From positions 682,001-746,000 of the forward strand of contig NZ_JABBNT010000002.1 of assembly GCF_012926505.1 (NCBI RefSeq): 64,000 nt of DNA. The letters run 5' to 3'. Positions 9,042 through 20,090 of the stretch are shown one piece after another (position 1 is the stretch's first letter; each line of letters starts with the position of its first letter). This stretch comes from Pacificispira spongiicola (GTDB lineage Bacteria; Pseudomonadota; Alphaproteobacteria; UBA8366; Aestuariispiraceae). Under the pieces are notes generated by a model. It searched no databases. It was not told where the DNA came from and saw only the letters and a program-made list of their open reading frames with translations. Position numbers and translations under genes: made by a program.

Positions 9042-10403
9042 ATGACCGCCGCCTCCCCCATCCGCGCGCTGACCGCCTATGCCAACCGCATCGTTTTCGT
9101 GGTCGGCCTGGGCAAGTCCGGCATGAGCGCCGCCCGCGCCTTGAAAGCGGGCGGGGCCAGCGTGCATTGCTGGGACGACGGTGAGGCGGCGCGGAAGAAG
9201 GCGGCGGACGAAGGCTTCACCCTCACCGATCCCAGCAAGAGCCTGCTGCTCGCGGCAGCGGAAGCTCTGGTCCTCGCACCGGGCATCCCGCTGACCCATC
9301 CGACACCGCATCCATCGGTCGTCGCGGCGAAGGCGGCGCGCGTCCCCGTGCTGGGCGACATCGAACTTCTGTATCGCGCGGAACCGGACGCGACCTATAT
9401 CGGGATCACCGGCACCAATGGGAAATCCACGACCACCGCCCTGATCGGTCACATGCTGAGCCGGGCCGGGGTCGATGTCGCCGTCGGCGGCAATCTGGGG
9501 ACGGCGGCGCTGACGCTGCCCAAGGCATCTGTCTACGTCCTGGAAATGTCGTCGTATCAGTTGGACCTGACCGTCAGCCCGATGTTCGATATCGCGGTCT
9601 TGTTGAACGTCACGCCGGATCACCTGGACCGGCACGGCGGCATGAACGGCTATATCCAGGCGAAGGAACGCATCCTGCGGTCGCATGACGACGACAGCAC
9701 CGCCATTATCGGTACAGACACGCCGGAAACCGCGGAAATCGCCAATCGCCTGCTGACCGAAGGCCGGAACATTGTCCGTATCGCGAAGGACAGCCGCCCC
9801 GTCGCCGACCTGATCGACAGCGGCGCCTGCCCGGCTCTGGCGGGCGATCATAACAAACAGAACGCGGCCGCGGCCTATGCCGTCGGGCGCGCCCTAGGCC
9901 TGGATGAGGAAACGATCCTGGACGGGATTCGCAGCTTCCCCGGCCTCGCGCACCGGCAGGAGCGGATCGCGACCCTGGACGGCATCGTCTATATCAACGA
10001 TTCCAAGGCGACGAATGCCGACGCCGCCGCCCGCGCCCTATCCGCCTTCGACGGCATCTATTGGATCGCGGGCGGACGGGAAAAAGACGGCGGTTATGCC
10101 GATCTCGACCCCTATCTGCCGCATGTTCGGCATGCCTTCCTGATCGGGGAAGCGATGGCCAACATGGCGGCCTGGATCGCCCAACGCGTGCCGGTCACCC
10201 TGTCCGGAACGCTGGCGGAGGCCGTATCCGCCGCGCATGCAACAGCCTCGAATGACGGGTCGGGCACGGTGCTGCTGTCCCCGGCCTGCGCATCCTTCGA
10301 CCAATATCAGAATTTCGAAATCCGGGGCGACGCCTTCCGGGATTTGGTGCTGGCACTGCCGGCAACGGCACGCATCGTCCATTCGACACGGGAGGCCGCG
10401 TGA
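9042..10403 (+). CDS. murD: UDP-MurNAc-L-alanine:D-glutamate ligase MurD
   Basis: This 453-residue cytoplasmic ligase adds D-glutamate to UDP-MurNAc-L-Ala. It has a Rossmann-type N-terminus (VVGLGKSGMSAARAL), the ATP loop GITGTNGKSTTTAL at about residues 123-136, the LEMSSYQLD motif, NVTPDHLDRHG, and the C-terminal NDSKATNADAA motif. Four bases separate it from mraY. Its stop codon overlaps the start of ftsW (GTGATG context). Confidence 0.96.
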   Translation: MTAASPIRALTAYANRIVFVVGLGKSGMSAARALKAGGASVHCWDDGEAARKKAADEGFTLTDPSKSLLLAAAEALVLAPGIPLTHPTPHPSVVAAKAARVPVLGDIELLYRAEPDATYIGITGTNGKSTTTALIGHMLSRAGVDVAVGGNLGTAALTLPKASVYVLEMSSYQLDLTVSPMFDIAVLLNVTPDHLDRHGGMNGYIQAKERILRSHDDDSTAIIGTDTPETAEIANRLLTEGRNIVRIAKDSRPVADLIDSGACPALAGDHNKQNAAAAYAVGRALGLDEETILDGIRSFPGLAHRQERIATLDGIVYINDSKATNADAAARALSAFDGIYWIAGGREKDGGYADLDPYLPHVRHAFLIGEAMANMAAWIAQRVPVTLSGTLAEAVSAAHATASNDGSGTVLLSPACASFDQYQNFEIRGDAFRDLVLALPATARIVHSTREAA

Positions 10404-11518
10404 TGGCTATCGCACGGAACGACACATCGGTCCTGGGCCGCTGGTGGTGGACCGTCGACCGCTGGACGCTGGTCGCGGTGACCGTCCTGGCCGTGCTGGG
10501 CCTGTTGATGACCCTGTCCGCCAGCCCGTCCGTCGCGGAACGTATCGGTGTCGACCCGCTGCATTTCGTGCGCAAGCAAGCCGTGCTGTTGTTGCCCGCC
10601 CTGGTCGCGATGCTGGGCGTGTCCCTGATGGACCCCCGGTCCGTGCGCCGCTTGGCGCTGATGATGCTGGGCGGGTCGATTCTGCTGCTGATCGGGACGC
10701 TGTTCATCGGCGCGGAAATCAAGGGCGCCACGCGCTGGGTATCCATCGCGGGCTTCACCGTTCAGCCGTCCGAATTCGCCAAACCCGCCTTCGCCGTCGT
10801 CGCCGGCTGGCTGTTCGCCGCCCGCCGTCTGGGCGAACCGATCCCCGGCTATGCCCTGGCCTGCGCGCTCTATGCGCTTGTCGTCGGCTTGTTGCTGCTG
10901 CAACCGGATGTCGGTCAGGCGACCGTCGTCACCGCCATTTTCGGCGTTCAGTTTTTCCTGGCCGGTCTGCCGATGGTGCTGGTCATCCTGATGGTCATGG
11001 GCAGCGTCAGCGCGCTGGTCGGCGCCTATTTCGTCTTCCCCCATGTACAGAGCCGTATCGACCGTTTCCTGGACCCGACGGCGGGCGATACCTATCAGAT
11101 CGACAAGGCGCGCGAAGCCTTTATGAACGGCGGTCTGTTCGGCCGCGGTCCGGGCGAAGGCATCGTGAAGATGAGCATCCCCGACAGCCATGCCGATTTC
11201 GTCTTCGCCGTCGCGGGGGAGGAATTCGGCCTGATCGCCTGTCTGCTGATCGTTGCGCTATTCGCCTTCATCGTCATGCGCGGTTTCGCGCGTGTGCTAC
11301 AGGACAACGACCTGTTCGCCGTGATTGCCGCAACCGGGCTGTTGGTGCAGTTCGGCTTGCAGTCGCTCATCAACATGGCCTCGACGCTCAGCCTTATCCC
11401 GACCAAGGGCATGACGCTTCCCTTCCTGTCCTACGGCGGGTCGTCGCTGCTGGCGCTCGGCATCGGCATGGGCATGCTGCTGGCCCTGACGCGCAGGCGA
11501 TTGGGGGTGCTGTCGTGA
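10403..11518 (+). CDS. ftsW: Septal glycosyltransferase FtsW (SEDS family)
   Basis: This SEDS-family polymerase of about 371 residues has roughly ten membrane helices and polymerises lipid II at the septum together with FtsI. Conserved features include GATRWVSIAGFTVQPSEFAK, LLLQPDVGQATV (containing the catalytic Asp region), HVQSRIDRFLDP, and the C-terminal GMTLPFLSYGGSSLLA. A GTG three bases upstream (10400) is an alternative start; the ATG at 10403 was taken. The gene overlaps murD and murG. Confidence 0.95.
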   Translation: MAIARNDTSVLGRWWWTVDRWTLVAVTVLAVLGLLMTLSASPSVAERIGVDPLHFVRKQAVLLLPALVAMLGVSLMDPRSVRRLALMMLGGSILLLIGTLFIGAEIKGATRWVSIAGFTVQPSEFAKPAFAVVAGWLFAARRLGEPIPGYALACALYALVVGLLLLQPDVGQATVVTAIFGVQFFLAGLPMVLVILMVMGSVSALVGAYFVFPHVQSRIDRFLDPTAGDTYQIDKAREAFMNGGLFGRGPGEGIVKMSIPDSHADFVFAVAGEEFGLIACLLIVALFAFIVMRGFARVLQDNDLFAVIAATGLLVQFGLQSLINMASTLSLIPTKGMTLPFLSYGGSSLLALGIGMGMLLALTRRRLGVLS

Positions 11519-12654
11519 CGACACTCGGCCCCATCGTCCTCGCCACCGGCGGCACCGGCGGTCATGTCTTCCCCGCTCAGGCCTTGGCGGAGGAACTGAA
11601 ACGACGTGGTTTCCATCTGGCACTGGTAACGGATCGTCGCGGCGACGCCTATTCCGGTCCGCTGGGCGAATTGGAAGCGCACACGATAAAAGCAGCGGGC
11701 GTGTCCGGTAAGGGCGTCATGGCGCGGATCGGCGCCGTCGGCCAATTGTTCGTCGGCTATTTTCAGGCGCGCGCGCTCCTCAACAAGCTGGCCCCCTCCG
11801 CCGTCGTCGGTTTCGGTGGCTATCCCAGCGTGCCGACCATGGTCGCGGCCAGCCATCTGGGCTTGAAGACCGCGATCCATGAACAGAACGCTGTGCTGGG
11901 CCGGGCCAACCGGTTGTTGGCAGGCCGGGTCGACCGGATCGCGCTCAGCTTCGATGAAACGGACAGCCTGTCCGACCGCGACCGCGCGAAAAGCGAACGC
12001 ACCGGCAATCCCGTCCGTCCCGAAATCGCGGCGCTTGCCGGGCGTCCCTTTGCCCCGCCGGAACCGGGTGGACCGATCCGCATTCTGGTCATCGGCGGCA
12101 GCCAGGGCGCGCAGATCCTGGGGGAGGCCGTGCCCGCCGCCCTCGCCGCCCTGCCGGACGACATCCGCACACGCTTGTCCGTGGAACAACAGTCCCGCCC
12201 GGAACAGTTGGCCGCGGTGAAATCCGCCTATGCCAAATCCGGTATCGACGCGGATATCCGCCCCTTCTTCGACGACATGCCCGCCCGCTTGTCGCGCGCG
12301 CATTTGCTGATCAGCCGTGCCGGGGCCTCGACATTGGCGGAAATGACCGCCGTCGGTCTGCCCGGTATTCTGATCCCCTACGCCTATGCCATCGACGATC
12401 ATCAGGCAGCGAATGCCGCACGGTTAAGCGATGCGGGCGGCGGTTGGGCGATCCCGCAAAAGGACGTGACGCCGGAAGACCTGACCCGGCGATTGAAACA
12501 AATTCTAGGCAATCCGGCGGTTCTCGCCGCCGCCGCCCATGCTTCCGCCCGTACCGGTATCCCCGCCGCGACCCAGCGCCTCGCCGATCTGGTGGAAGCA
12601 TTGGCGCTCGGCAAGGCCGTCTCCGACACTTCTTCACCGCAGGAGACACGCTGA
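11515..12654 (+). CDS. murG: Lipid II synthase MurG (GlcNAc transferase)
   Basis: This GT-B glycosyltransferase of 379 residues adds GlcNAc to lipid I at the inner face of the membrane. The [10 protein letters not shown] loop is at about residues 12-21. Further conserved segments are [32 protein letters not shown] and the donor-binding [15 protein letters not shown]. The start is a GTG overlapping the ftsW stop (GTGA); the longer frame that begins at 10237 runs through ftsW and is not real. The stop overlaps the murC start (TGATG). Confidence 0.96.
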   Translation: MTTLGPIVLATGGTGGHVFPAQALAEELKRRGFHLALVTDRRGDAYSGPLGELEAHTIKAAGVSGKGVMARIGAVGQLFVGYFQARALLNKLAPSAVVGFGGYPSVPTMVAASHLGLKTAIHEQNAVLGRANRLLAGRVDRIALSFDETDSLSDRDRAKSERTGNPVRPEIAALAGRPFAPPEPGGPIRILVIGGSQGAQILGEAVPAALAALPDDIRTRLSVEQQSRPEQLAAVKSAYAKSGIDADIRPFFDDMPARLSRAHLLISRAGASTLAEMTAVGLPGILIPYAYAIDDHQAANAARLSDAGGGWAIPQKDVTPEDLTRRLKQILGNPAVLAAAAHASARTGIPAATQRLADLVEALALGKAVSDTSSPQETR

Positions 12655-14060
12655 TGCGCATGCCCCTCACCCTCGGTCGCCTGCACTTCGTCGGTATCGG
12701 CGGGATCGGCATGTCCGGCATTGCGGAGGTCATGCACAATCTCGGCTATACCGTGTCCGGGTCCGACATGTCGGATAACGCCAATGTGAAACGCCTGCGC
12801 GATCTGGGCATCGATGTGCGCATCGGCCATACGGCGGAAAATTCCGAAGGCGCCGCCGTCGTCGTCGTGTCCACGGCGGTGAAACGCGACAATCCGGAAG
12901 TCGCCGCCGCCCGTGCCGCCCATGTGCCGGTCGTCCGCCGCGCCGAAATGCTGGCCGAGCTGATGCGCCTGAAATGGTCCGTCGCCATCGGCGGCACGCA
13001 CGGCAAGACGACCACGACCTCCCTGATCGCGCAAATGCTGGAAACGGCGAAGATGGACCCGACCGTCATCAACGGCGGCATCATCAACGCCTATGGCACC
13101 AATGCCCGCCTGGGCCAGGGCGACTGGCTGGTCGCCGAAGCGGATGAAAGCGACGGCACCTTCGTGAAGCTGCCCGCGACCATCGCGGTCGTGACGAATA
13201 TCGATCCGGAACACATGGACCATTACGGATCCTTCGACGCGCTGCGCGACGCGTTCCGGACCTTCGTCCAGAATATTCCGTTCTATGGCTTCGCCGCCGT
13301 CTGCATCGATCACCCCGAAGTCCAAGCCCTGATCGGCCGGATTGAAGATCGCCGCATCATTTCCTATGGCTTCTCGCCGCAGGCCGAAATCCGCGCGGTC
13401 GAGCACAAGGCCGGCCCGGACGGATACGACCTGACCGTCGAAATCGCGTCCAGGACCGGTGCGCCGCGCCGGATCGACAACATCCGCCTGCCGATGCATG
13501 GCGACCATAACGTCCTGAACGCGCTGGCCGCCATCGGCGTCGCGGTTGAAATGGAACTGGGCGACGACATCATTCGGGAAGCTCTGGCCGCCTTCAAGGG
13601 GGTCAAGCGACGCTTCACGCGTACCGGGGTCTGGAACGACGTTACGATTATCGACGATTACGGCCATCACCCGGTGGAAATCGCCGCCGTGTTGAAGGCC
13701 GCCCGGCAGGCGACCCGCAACCGTGTCCTGGCGGTCGTCCAGCCGCACCGTTATACCCGACTGCGCGATCTGTTCGAAGACTTCTGCACCTGCTTCAACG
13801 ATGCCGACATGGTCTTCGTCGCCCCGGTCTACACCGCCGGGGAATCGCCGATCGACGGCGCGGATCGCGACCATCTGGTGGAAGGCCTGCGGGCACGCGG
13901 CCATCGGTCGGTTCAGGCTATCGAGGGCGAAAACGACCTGCCCTACGCGATCCGCGAGGCCGCGAAGCCGGGCGATTTCGTGATCTGCCTCGGTGCCGGG
14001 TCGATTTCCGCTTGGGCCAACGCCCTGCCCGACCGCCTTGCGGCGGGAGGAGGCGCATGA
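12654..14060 (+). CDS. murC: UDP-MurNAc:L-alanine ligase MurC
   Basis: This 468-residue ligase starts the peptide stem by adding L-alanine to UDP-MurNAc. It shows the nucleotide-binding [15 protein letters not shown] at residues 10-24, the ATP loop [12 protein letters not shown] at about residue 112, the ADESDGTF motif, [11 protein letters not shown], and [10 protein letters not shown] in the C-terminal domain. The ATG at 12654 shares its A with the murG TGA. It overlaps murB by four bases. Confidence 0.97.
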   Translation: MRMPLTLGRLHFVGIGGIGMSGIAEVMHNLGYTVSGSDMSDNANVKRLRDLGIDVRIGHTAENSEGAAVVVVSTAVKRDNPEVAAARAAHVPVVRRAEMLAELMRLKWSVAIGGTHGKTTTTSLIAQMLETAKMDPTVINGGIINAYGTNARLGQGDWLVAEADESDGTFVKLPATIAVVTNIDPEHMDHYGSFDALRDAFRTFVQNIPFYGFAAVCIDHPEVQALIGRIEDRRIISYGFSPQAEIRAVEHKAGPDGYDLTVEIASRTGAPRRIDNIRLPMHGDHNVLNALAAIGVAVEMELGDDIIREALAAFKGVKRRFTRTGVWNDVTIIDDYGHHPVEIAAVLKAARQATRNRVLAVVQPHRYTRLRDLFEDFCTCFNDADMVFVAPVYTAGESPIDGADRDHLVEGLRARGHRSVQAIEGENDLPYAIREAAKPGDFVICLGAGSISAWANALPDRLAAGGGA

Positions 14061-14974
14061 TGGCCGCCGCAACCCAATCGCTGATCGACCGGCTGCCCGC
14101 CGTGACGGGCCGCATCACCCAGGGCGGCGCGCTGTCCAAAGTGACGTGGTTCCAGGTCGGCGGCCCGGCGGAGGTCCTGTTCAAGCCGGACGATCTGGCG
14201 GACCTGCAAACCTTCCTGGCCGGAACGCCTACCGATATCCCGATCATGCCGATCGGCGTGGGGTCGAACCTTCTGGTGCGCGACGGCGGTGTAGACGGGG
14301 TTGTCCTGCGTCTGGGCCGCGACTTCGCGGAAATCGCCGTCGATGGGAATGACATCACCGCAGGCGCCGCCGCGCTGGATGCCAATGTCGCGAAGGTCGC
14401 CGCCAATGCGCGCCTGACGGGTCTTGAGTTCCTTTCCGGTATTCCCGGCACCATCGGCGGCGCGTTGCGCATGAATGCCGGGGCATACGGGACGGAAACC
14501 AAGGATGTGCTGATCTGGGCGGAAGCGCTGGATCGGACCGGCGCCCTGCATCGCCTGACCGCCGCCGACATGCAGTTCGACTACCGTCATTGCGGCGTGC
14601 CCGCCGACTGGATTTTTGTCCGGGCCCGGTTCCGCGCGGAACCCGGCGACCCTGAGGCGATCAAGGCCCGCATGGCGGAAATTCAGGAAAGCCGGGGCGC
14701 GAGCCAGCCCATCCGCAGCCGCACCGGCGGGTCGACCTTCCGCAATCCGCCGGGCGGCAAGGCCTGGCAGGCGATCGACGCGGCGGGCTGCCGCGGGATG
14801 AGGGTCGGCGGGGCGCAGGTATCGGAACAACACTGCAATTTCCTGATCAACACCGGTGACGCAAGTGCCGCCGACCTCGAAGCCCTGGGCGAGGAAGTGC
14901 GTCGCCGCGTGAAGGAAAGTCAGGGCATCGATCTGACCTGGGAAATCAAACGCATCGGGAGAGCCGCCGGATGA
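14057..14974 (+). CDS. murB: UDP-N-acetylenolpyruvoylglucosamine reductase MurB
   Basis: This FAD- and NADPH-dependent reductase (305 residues) converts UDP-GlcNAc-enolpyruvate to UDP-MurNAc. Visible motifs are [24 protein letters not shown] for FAD binding, the [18 protein letters not shown] loop, and [11 protein letters not shown] with the catalytic serine. The organisation without the extra domain of the E. coli type fits the short MurB class common in alphaproteobacteria. Two ATGs lie in tandem at 14057 and 14060; the first overlaps the murC stop. Confidence 0.96.
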   Translation: MMAAATQSLIDRLPAVTGRITQGGALSKVTWFQVGGPAEVLFKPDDLADLQTFLAGTPTDIPIMPIGVGSNLLVRDGGVDGVVLRLGRDFAEIAVDGNDITAGAAALDANVAKVAANARLTGLEFLSGIPGTIGGALRMNAGAYGTETKDVLIWAEALDRTGALHRLTAADMQFDYRHCGVPADWIFVRARFRAEPGDPEAIKARMAEIQESRGASQPIRSRTGGSTFRNPPGGKAWQAIDAAGCRGMRVGGAQVSEQHCNFLINTGDASAADLEALGEEVRRRVKESQGIDLTWEIKRIGRAAG

Positions 14975-15876
14975 GCAAGACCGTAACCGTCCTGATGGGA
15001 GGTTTTTCCGCGGAACGCGAAGTCTCGCTGTCTTCCGGCAAGGCCTGCGCGGATGCCCTGGAAAATGCCGGTTACGCGGTCACCCGCCTGGACGTAACGC
15101 GCGATATTCCGGCCTTGATGGCGGCGCTGGATCCGCGTCCGGATGTCGTGTTTAACGCCCTTCACGGTCGTTGGGGCGAAGACGGCGCGATCCAATCGCT
15201 GCTGGATATGATGGCGATCCCTTACACCCATTCGGGCCGCCTGACCTCCGCCGTTGCCATGGACAAGCCGCTGTCGGTTCAATTGTTCCGCGATGCGGGC
15301 CTGCCGACGGCGCAACACATCGTATGCGAAATCGACGACTTGCGCAGTCAGCCGGATCCGATGCCCCGTCCCTTCGTGGTCAAACCGGCGCATGAAGGAT
15401 CTTCCGTCGGTGTCTATATCGTACAGGAAGGGACCAACGGGCCGGATTACGCCAATTGGGCCTACGGCACCGCCATGGTCGAAGAATACGTGCCCGGTCT
15501 GGAACTGACCGTCGGCGTCATGGGCGGCAAGGCGATGGCCGTGACCGAATTGCGCGTGACGAAGGGCTTCTACGACTACGACGCCAAATATACCGACGGG
15601 ATCACCGAACATCTGTGCCCCGCGCCGATCCCGGATTCGCTGACAGATGCCTGCAAGGACATTGCCGAACGCGCCCATGTCGCATTGGGCTGCCGGGGCG
15701 TCAGCCGGTCAGACTTCCGATACGACCCGGAAACAGGCCGCCTGATCATTCTGGAGGTCAATACCCAGCCGGGGATGACGCCGTTGAGCCTCGTTCCGGA
15801 ACAGGCGCGGCATCTGGGCATGCGGTTTGAGGAATTGGTGAGTTGGATGGTGGAGAACGCGACATGCGATCCCTAG
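14971..15876 (+). CDS. ddl: D-alanine:D-alanine ligase
   Basis: This 301-residue ATP-grasp ligase makes the D-Ala-D-Ala dipeptide used by MurF. It has the N-terminal [17 protein letters not shown] motif, [13 protein letters not shown], the ATP-grasp segment [15 protein letters not shown], and the magnesium-binding [14 protein letters not shown]. The start overlaps the murB stop (ATGA), and the 3' end overlaps ftsQ by 13 bases. Confidence 0.95.
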   Translation: MSKTVTVLMGGFSAEREVSLSSGKACADALENAGYAVTRLDVTRDIPALMAALDPRPDVVFNALHGRWGEDGAIQSLLDMMAIPYTHSGRLTSAVAMDKPLSVQLFRDAGLPTAQHIVCEIDDLRSQPDPMPRPFVVKPAHEGSSVGVYIVQEGTNGPDYANWAYGTAMVEEYVPGLELTVGVMGGKAMAVTELRVTKGFYDYDAKYTDGITEHLCPAPIPDSLTDACKDIAERAHVALGCRGVSRSDFRYDPETGRLIILEVNTQPGMTPLSLVPEQARHLGMRFEELVSWMVENATCDP

Positions 15877-16763
15877 GGCGAGCGAAAAAGCCTGCCGGGC
15901 GGGCGGCGAAGGAACCGGCAACCGGACGGACGGTCCGGCGGGCCAAGGCGGCACGCCCGCGCTTGGAAGTCGGCAGAATAATGTCCCATCTGAAACTGGG
16001 GGGCTTAAGCCTCGCCGGTCTCGCCGTCGCAGGCATGGTTGCCTATGGCATGTCCACCGGCGCACCGACGCTAATTGCGGATTGGGGCCGCCGGGCGGTC
16101 TTTGACGTAACCGCCGATATGGGGCTTGCGATTAAGGAAGTCTATGTCGTCGGGCGCCGGGAAGTCGCCCGCGACGATCTGCTGGATGCATTGGGCACGG
16201 GCGTCGGCGCGTCGATCCTATCCGTCGATCCGGACGCCGTGCGGGAACGCCTGGAAGGCCTGGGCTGGGTCAAATCCGCAACCGTCCGTCGGCGATTGCC
16301 GGACACGATCGTCCTGGCGTTGGAGGAACGGAAGGCCGTCGCGATTTGGCAGCATGAAGACCGCTTCGTCCTGATCGACGAGGATGGCGTCACCATCGGT
16401 GAAAAAGATGTGCACCGGCACGGTCATTTAAAGGTGGTCGTCGGGCCCGACGCACCGCAACATGTGATGACGTTGCTGGCCATCCTGCGGTCCGAACCGG
16501 AGTTGGAAGATCGCGTGGTCGCCGCGGTCCGCATGGGCGGTCGCCGCTGGAATCTGCGCCTGGACGGCGGAATCGATGTCCGCCTGCCGGAAGAAGGCGC
16601 GCAGGAAGCCTGGCATAAACTGGCCAATTACCAGCGTGAACATGAAATCCTGTCGCGTGCGGTCGGCGCGATCGATTTGCGGTACCCGGACCGGACGGCC
16701 GTCCAATTGACGGAGCCGGGCCTGCAGGAAGTCAAAGGGCGACGTCTCGGCAAGGATACCTGA
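15864..16763 (+). CDS. ftsQ: Cell division protein FtsQ
   Basis: This 299-residue bitopic division protein has a long basic cytoplasmic tail (residues 1-40, rich in R, K, A), one membrane helix (LSLAGLAVAGMVAYGMS, about 52-70), a POTRA domain beginning near IKEVYVVGRREVARDDLLDAL, and the periplasmic FtsQ domain (VKSATVRRRLPDTIVLALEE). FtsQ recruits FtsB/FtsL to the septum. The ATG at 15864 was chosen over the one at 15843 because it has the smaller overlap with ddl and an N-terminus like other alphaproteobacterial FtsQ; 15843 is possible. Confidence 0.92.
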   Translation: MRSLGRAKKPAGRAAKEPATGRTVRRAKAARPRLEVGRIMSHLKLGGLSLAGLAVAGMVAYGMSTGAPTLIADWGRRAVFDVTADMGLAIKEVYVVGRREVARDDLLDALGTGVGASILSVDPDAVRERLEGLGWVKSATVRRRLPDTIVLALEERKAVAIWQHEDRFVLIDEDGVTIGEKDVHRHGHLKVVVGPDAPQHVMTLLAILRSEPELEDRVVAAVRMGGRRWNLRLDGGIDVRLPEEGAQEAWHKLANYQREHEILSRAVGAIDLRYPDRTAVQLTEPGLQEVKGRRLGKDT

Positions 16764-16851
16764 GGACAGTTACGAAACAGCTAGGAAAGGCGACGCCGCC
16801 GCTTGTGGGAAGGGCAAGGAAGCGGATGGCGATTTTGAAGGAAGAACGGAA

Positions 16852-18084
16852 GTGGCCACGAGAAAACTGACGGCGTTGGATGTCGGATCCACGAAAATCT
16901 GCTGCTTCATCGCGGAAGTGTCGGAAGCGGGACGCATTCGCGTAACCGGTATGTCGCACCAACAGTCCGCCGGGCTCAAGGGCGGCGTCGTCGTCGATAT
17001 GGAAAGCGCCTATCGCGCGATCCTCAGCGCCGTTCATTCGGCGGAACAGATGGCCGGAACGACGATCGAAGATGTCGTCGTCTCCGTCAACGGCGGTCGC
17101 CCGCTCAGCACGACCGTCACCCGGGAAATGGTTATCGGCGGCGGGGCGATCCGCGACGGCGACCTGTCGCGCCTGATCCAGGACGCGCGCGGCGCGGCGG
17201 AACTGGACGACCGCATGCTGTTGCATGCCATCCCCATCGGCTATTCGGTGGATGGCGGACCGCTGCTGCGCGAACCGCGCTCCATGCATGCCCAGACGCT
17301 CGGCATGCGCATGCATCTGGTCACCGCCAATGAAGGCGCGGTGCAGAACCTCGTGAACTGCGTCGCGCGGTGCCACCTGCAGGTTTCCGACTTCGCCCTC
17401 GCCCCCTATGCCGCCGGTCTGTCGGCACTGGTGGAGGACGAAAAGGACCTGGGGGCGACGGTCATCGACATGGGCGGCGGGACGACCAGCTTCTGCGTCT
17501 TCTATGAAGGCGCCGCGGTCTATGGCGACTGCCTGCCGGTCGGCGGCCAGCATGTGACCGCCGATATCGCGCGCGGCCTGTCGATCACGCTGCATCAGGC
17601 CGAACGCCTGAAAACACTATATGGTTCATGCCTGCCCGCGCCGTCCGACGACCGCGAATTGATCGACGCGCCGCGCATCGGGGAAGAAGACGACGCCTCC
17701 CCCAATCGCGTCCCGAAAAGCTTCCTCGTCTCCATTATCATGCCGCGGCTTGAGGAGACGTTCGAACTGGTCAAGAAGCGCCTGGACGCGTCCGGCGCCG
17801 CCGGCATGGCGGGCCAACGCGTCGTGCTCACCGGCGGGGCGAGTCAGTTGCCGGGTGTCCGGGAATTGGCGAATCGCATCCTGGGCAAGCAGGTACGGCA
17901 TGGGCGGCCGTTGAAAATTTCCGGCCTCGCGGAAGCGACGGGCGGACCGGCCTTCGCTACGGCGGCGGGCCTTTTGCACTTCGCCGTCGACGACTGCGGC
18001 GAGGCGCGCGTCACCGCCACGCAGAATCATGCGAATCGATCCGGCCTTTTTTCGAAGGTCGGTGAATGGTTTCGTGGCTTTTAA
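16852..18084 (+). CDS. ftsA: Cell division protein FtsA
   Basis: This actin-like ATPase of 410 residues tethers FtsZ to the membrane. Motifs include TALDVGSTKICCFIAE (phosphate 1), the 1C subdomain region, ATVIDMGGGTTSFCVF (phosphate 2), VVLTGGASQLPGV (adenosine), and a C-terminal amphipathic membrane-targeting helix GLFSKVGEWFRGF. The start is a GTG at 16852 preceded by GGAAG; no in-frame ATG fits. An 88-base gap separates it from ftsQ, enough for a promoter, though none is obvious. Confidence 0.95.
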   Translation: MATRKLTALDVGSTKICCFIAEVSEAGRIRVTGMSHQQSAGLKGGVVVDMESAYRAILSAVHSAEQMAGTTIEDVVVSVNGGRPLSTTVTREMVIGGGAIRDGDLSRLIQDARGAAELDDRMLLHAIPIGYSVDGGPLLREPRSMHAQTLGMRMHLVTANEGAVQNLVNCVARCHLQVSDFALAPYAAGLSALVEDEKDLGATVIDMGGGTTSFCVFYEGAAVYGDCLPVGGQHVTADIARGLSITLHQAERLKTLYGSCLPAPSDDRELIDAPRIGEEDDASPNRVPKSFLVSIIMPRLEETFELVKKRLDASGAAGMAGQRVVLTGGASQLPGVRELANRILGKQVRHGRPLKISGLAEATGGPAFATAAGLLHFAVDDCGEARVTATQNHANRSGLFSKVGEWFRGF

Positions 18085-18145
18085 GCAACACACCAAGTAA
18101 AATATGGTAAAAAAATAGCCGGTGCGCAGAAAAAATAGGTCGAAA

Positions 18146-18195
18146 AGGTGCGAATCACCTAACAGTCGATTCGGTACGAAACGCCGTAACGAATC
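18146..18195 (+). repeat. Two inverted repeats in the ftsZ leader
   Basis: Between ftsA and ftsZ (18085-18233) lie a small hairpin AGGTG/CACCT (18146-18150, 18156-18160) and a longer inverted repeat GATTCGGTACG (18168-18178) / CGTAACGAATC (18185-18195). The longer repeat has one mismatch and a 6-base spacer. It ends about 30 bases before the AAGGAGG ribosome binding site of ftsZ. It could be an operator or an mRNA hairpin affecting ftsZ expression. Confidence 0.5.
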
Positions 18196-18233
18196 AGCCC
18201 GGCTACAGTAGCGTCGCTCGAAGGAGGCGAAAC

Positions 18234-20009
18234 ATGAGCATCAATTTCATGGCACCGGAGGCCGATGCCGACCTGAAGCCCCGCATCATCGTCGTCGGGG
18301 TCGGCGGCGCGGGCGGGAACGCGGTCAACAACATGATCCGCTCCAACCTGGAAGGGGTGGAGTTCGTTGTGGCGAATACCGACGCGCAAGCGCTCAAACA
18401 CTCCCAAGCGGATCGGAAAATCCAGCTCGGCCACTCGGTGACACAGGGGCTGGGCGCCGGGGCGCGACCGGAAATCGGGCGCGAGGCCGCAATCGAGACG
18501 CTTGAGGAATCGATGGAATTCCTCAAAGGCGCGAACATGGTCTTCTTTACCGCCGGCATGGGTGGCGGCACGGGAACGGGCGCCGCCCCGGTCCTTGCCG
18601 AAGCGTGCCGCGATGCGGGCATGTTGACCGTCGGTGTCGTGACCAAGCCGTTCCACTTCGAAGGCGCCCATCGCATGCGCGCCGCCGAACAGGGCATCGA
18701 GGAACTGCAAAGCTTCGTCGATACGCTGATCATCATTCCGAACCAGAATCTGTTCCGCGTCGCGAACGAAAAGACGACCTTCGCCGACGCGTTCAAGATG
18801 GCGGACGATGTTTTGTATTCCGGCGTCCGGGGCGTGACCGACCTTATGGTCATGCCGGGCCTCATCAACCTCGACTTCGCCGACATTCGCACGGTGATGA
18901 GCGAGATGGGTAAGGCCATGATGGGCACCGGCGAGGCCGAAGGCGACAACCGTGCCATCCTGGCGGCGGAAAGCGCCATTTCGAACCCGCTGCTGGAAGA
19001 CGTGTCGATGAAGGGCGCGCGCGGCGTGCTGATCAACATCACCGGCGGTCCGGATATGACCCTGTTCGAGGTCGACGAGGCCGCAAACCGTATCCGCGAG
19101 GAAGTCGACGCCGACGCCAACATCATCTTCGGGTCGACCTTCGACGAGAACCTGGAAGGCATGATGCGGGTATCGGTCGTCGCGACGGGTATCGAAAGCG
19201 AGGCCGCCATGGCCGGTCGCCCGGTTTCCCGCGCCTCCGTCACGCCGCTGCGTCCGCGCAAACTGGACCCGGTTGCCGAGGATATCGAAATCGCCGCGTC
19301 CGCGACGATGGAAACCGTCGACGCGCCGGAAATGGATGCCGATCCCTACGACGATGCCGTCGCCTATGACGACACCGCCGCGGCGACCGCCGATTATGAC
19401 ACGGACGCCTATGCCGAACCGGCAGCGGCTGAAGACGCCGTGGGCCATGAAGAACCGGCGCGCGAAACCGGCCTGTTCGACAATCTGACCCAACCGGAAG
19501 CGACGACCGCCGAAGGCGTGCAGGAAGAAGCCGAAGTCGCATCCGCGCCGGACGCCCCGCAAACCGTGCCGGAGCCGGTTCGTCCCAAAGACGCCTTCAT
19601 CCCGCCGCGTCCGGTTCGTCCGGAGGAATTGAAGCGGGGGCCGGCACGCGCCGCCGAACCGTTTCGCGAAGCGGACCTGATGAATGCGGGCGAGACCGAA
19701 GCCCGCCCGACGAAGTCAAAGCCCAGCCTGTTCAGCCGCGCCATCGGTCTGGGCCTAGGCGGCAGCGTGGGACATAAAACGGCTCCGTCCAAACCGGCGG
19801 AACCGCAGATGATTCGACCGGCCCAAGCGACGGCGCAACAAGCCACGCCGAAACCGGAACCGGCAATGCAACGTCCAGCGGCCCCGCAACAAGCGGCACA
19901 GACCGCCGCCGCGCCGCAGCATCGCCCCGCCGAAGCGGACCTGGCCCCGTCCAAGGCGGATGAGGAAATGCTGGAAATCCCGGCCTTCCTGAGGCGGCAG
20001 GCAAATTGA
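18234..20009 (+). CDS. ftsZ: Cell division GTPase FtsZ
   Basis: This tubulin-like GTPase of 591 residues polymerises into the Z ring. The GTPase domain shows [12 protein letters not shown], the tubulin signature [13 protein letters not shown] at about residues 104-116, and the T7 synergy loop [10 protein letters not shown] with its catalytic Asp. After about residue 330 there is a very long acidic, Ala/Pro-rich linker (about 240 residues). The protein ends with the conserved C-terminal peptide [12 protein letters not shown] that binds FtsA and other partners. A strong AAGGAGG precedes the ATG by 6 bases. The long linker is usual for alphaproteobacteria. Confidence 0.98.
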   Translation: MSINFMAPEADADLKPRIIVVGVGGAGGNAVNNMIRSNLEGVEFVVANTDAQALKHSQADRKIQLGHSVTQGLGAGARPEIGREAAIETLEESMEFLKGANMVFFTAGMGGGTGTGAAPVLAEACRDAGMLTVGVVTKPFHFEGAHRMRAAEQGIEELQSFVDTLIIIPNQNLFRVANEKTTFADAFKMADDVLYSGVRGVTDLMVMPGLINLDFADIRTVMSEMGKAMMGTGEAEGDNRAILAAESAISNPLLEDVSMKGARGVLINITGGPDMTLFEVDEAANRIREEVDADANIIFGSTFDENLEGMMRVSVVATGIESEAAMAGRPVSRASVTPLRPRKLDPVAEDIEIAASATMETVDAPEMDADPYDDAVAYDDTAAATADYDTDAYAEPAAAEDAVGHEEPARETGLFDNLTQPEATTAEGVQEEAEVASAPDAPQTVPEPVRPKDAFIPPRPVRPEELKRGPARAAEPFREADLMNAGETEARPTKSKPSLFSRAIGLGLGGSVGHKTAPSKPAEPQMIRPAQATAQQATPKPEPAMQRPAAPQQAAQTAAAPQHRPAEADLAPSKADEEMLEIPAFLRRQAN

Positions 20010-20049
20010 TCGGACAGTCCGACCATACCGATTACACCAAAGCGTTCAT

Positions 20050-20090
20050 AGACCGCCCCTTCCTCGCGAAGGGGCGGTCTTTCTTTGTCC
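20050..20090 (+). terminator. Rho-independent terminator after ftsZ
   Basis: A 12-bp perfect stem AGACCGCCCCTT (20050-20061) / AAGGGGCGGTCT (20069-20080) with a 7-base loop is followed by TTCTTTGT. It lies 40 bases after the ftsZ stop and should end the dcw transcript, so lpxC needs its own promoter. The rest of the 309-base gap (20091-20318) shows no ORF; a weak TTGATT at 20145 with TGCTAT at 20170 is the only promoter-like pair I see. Confidence 0.9.

Noticed and set aside
10237-11514. Upstream extension of the murG frame
   Set aside because: It runs through ftsW in another phase and lacks MurG features before the GTG at 11515.
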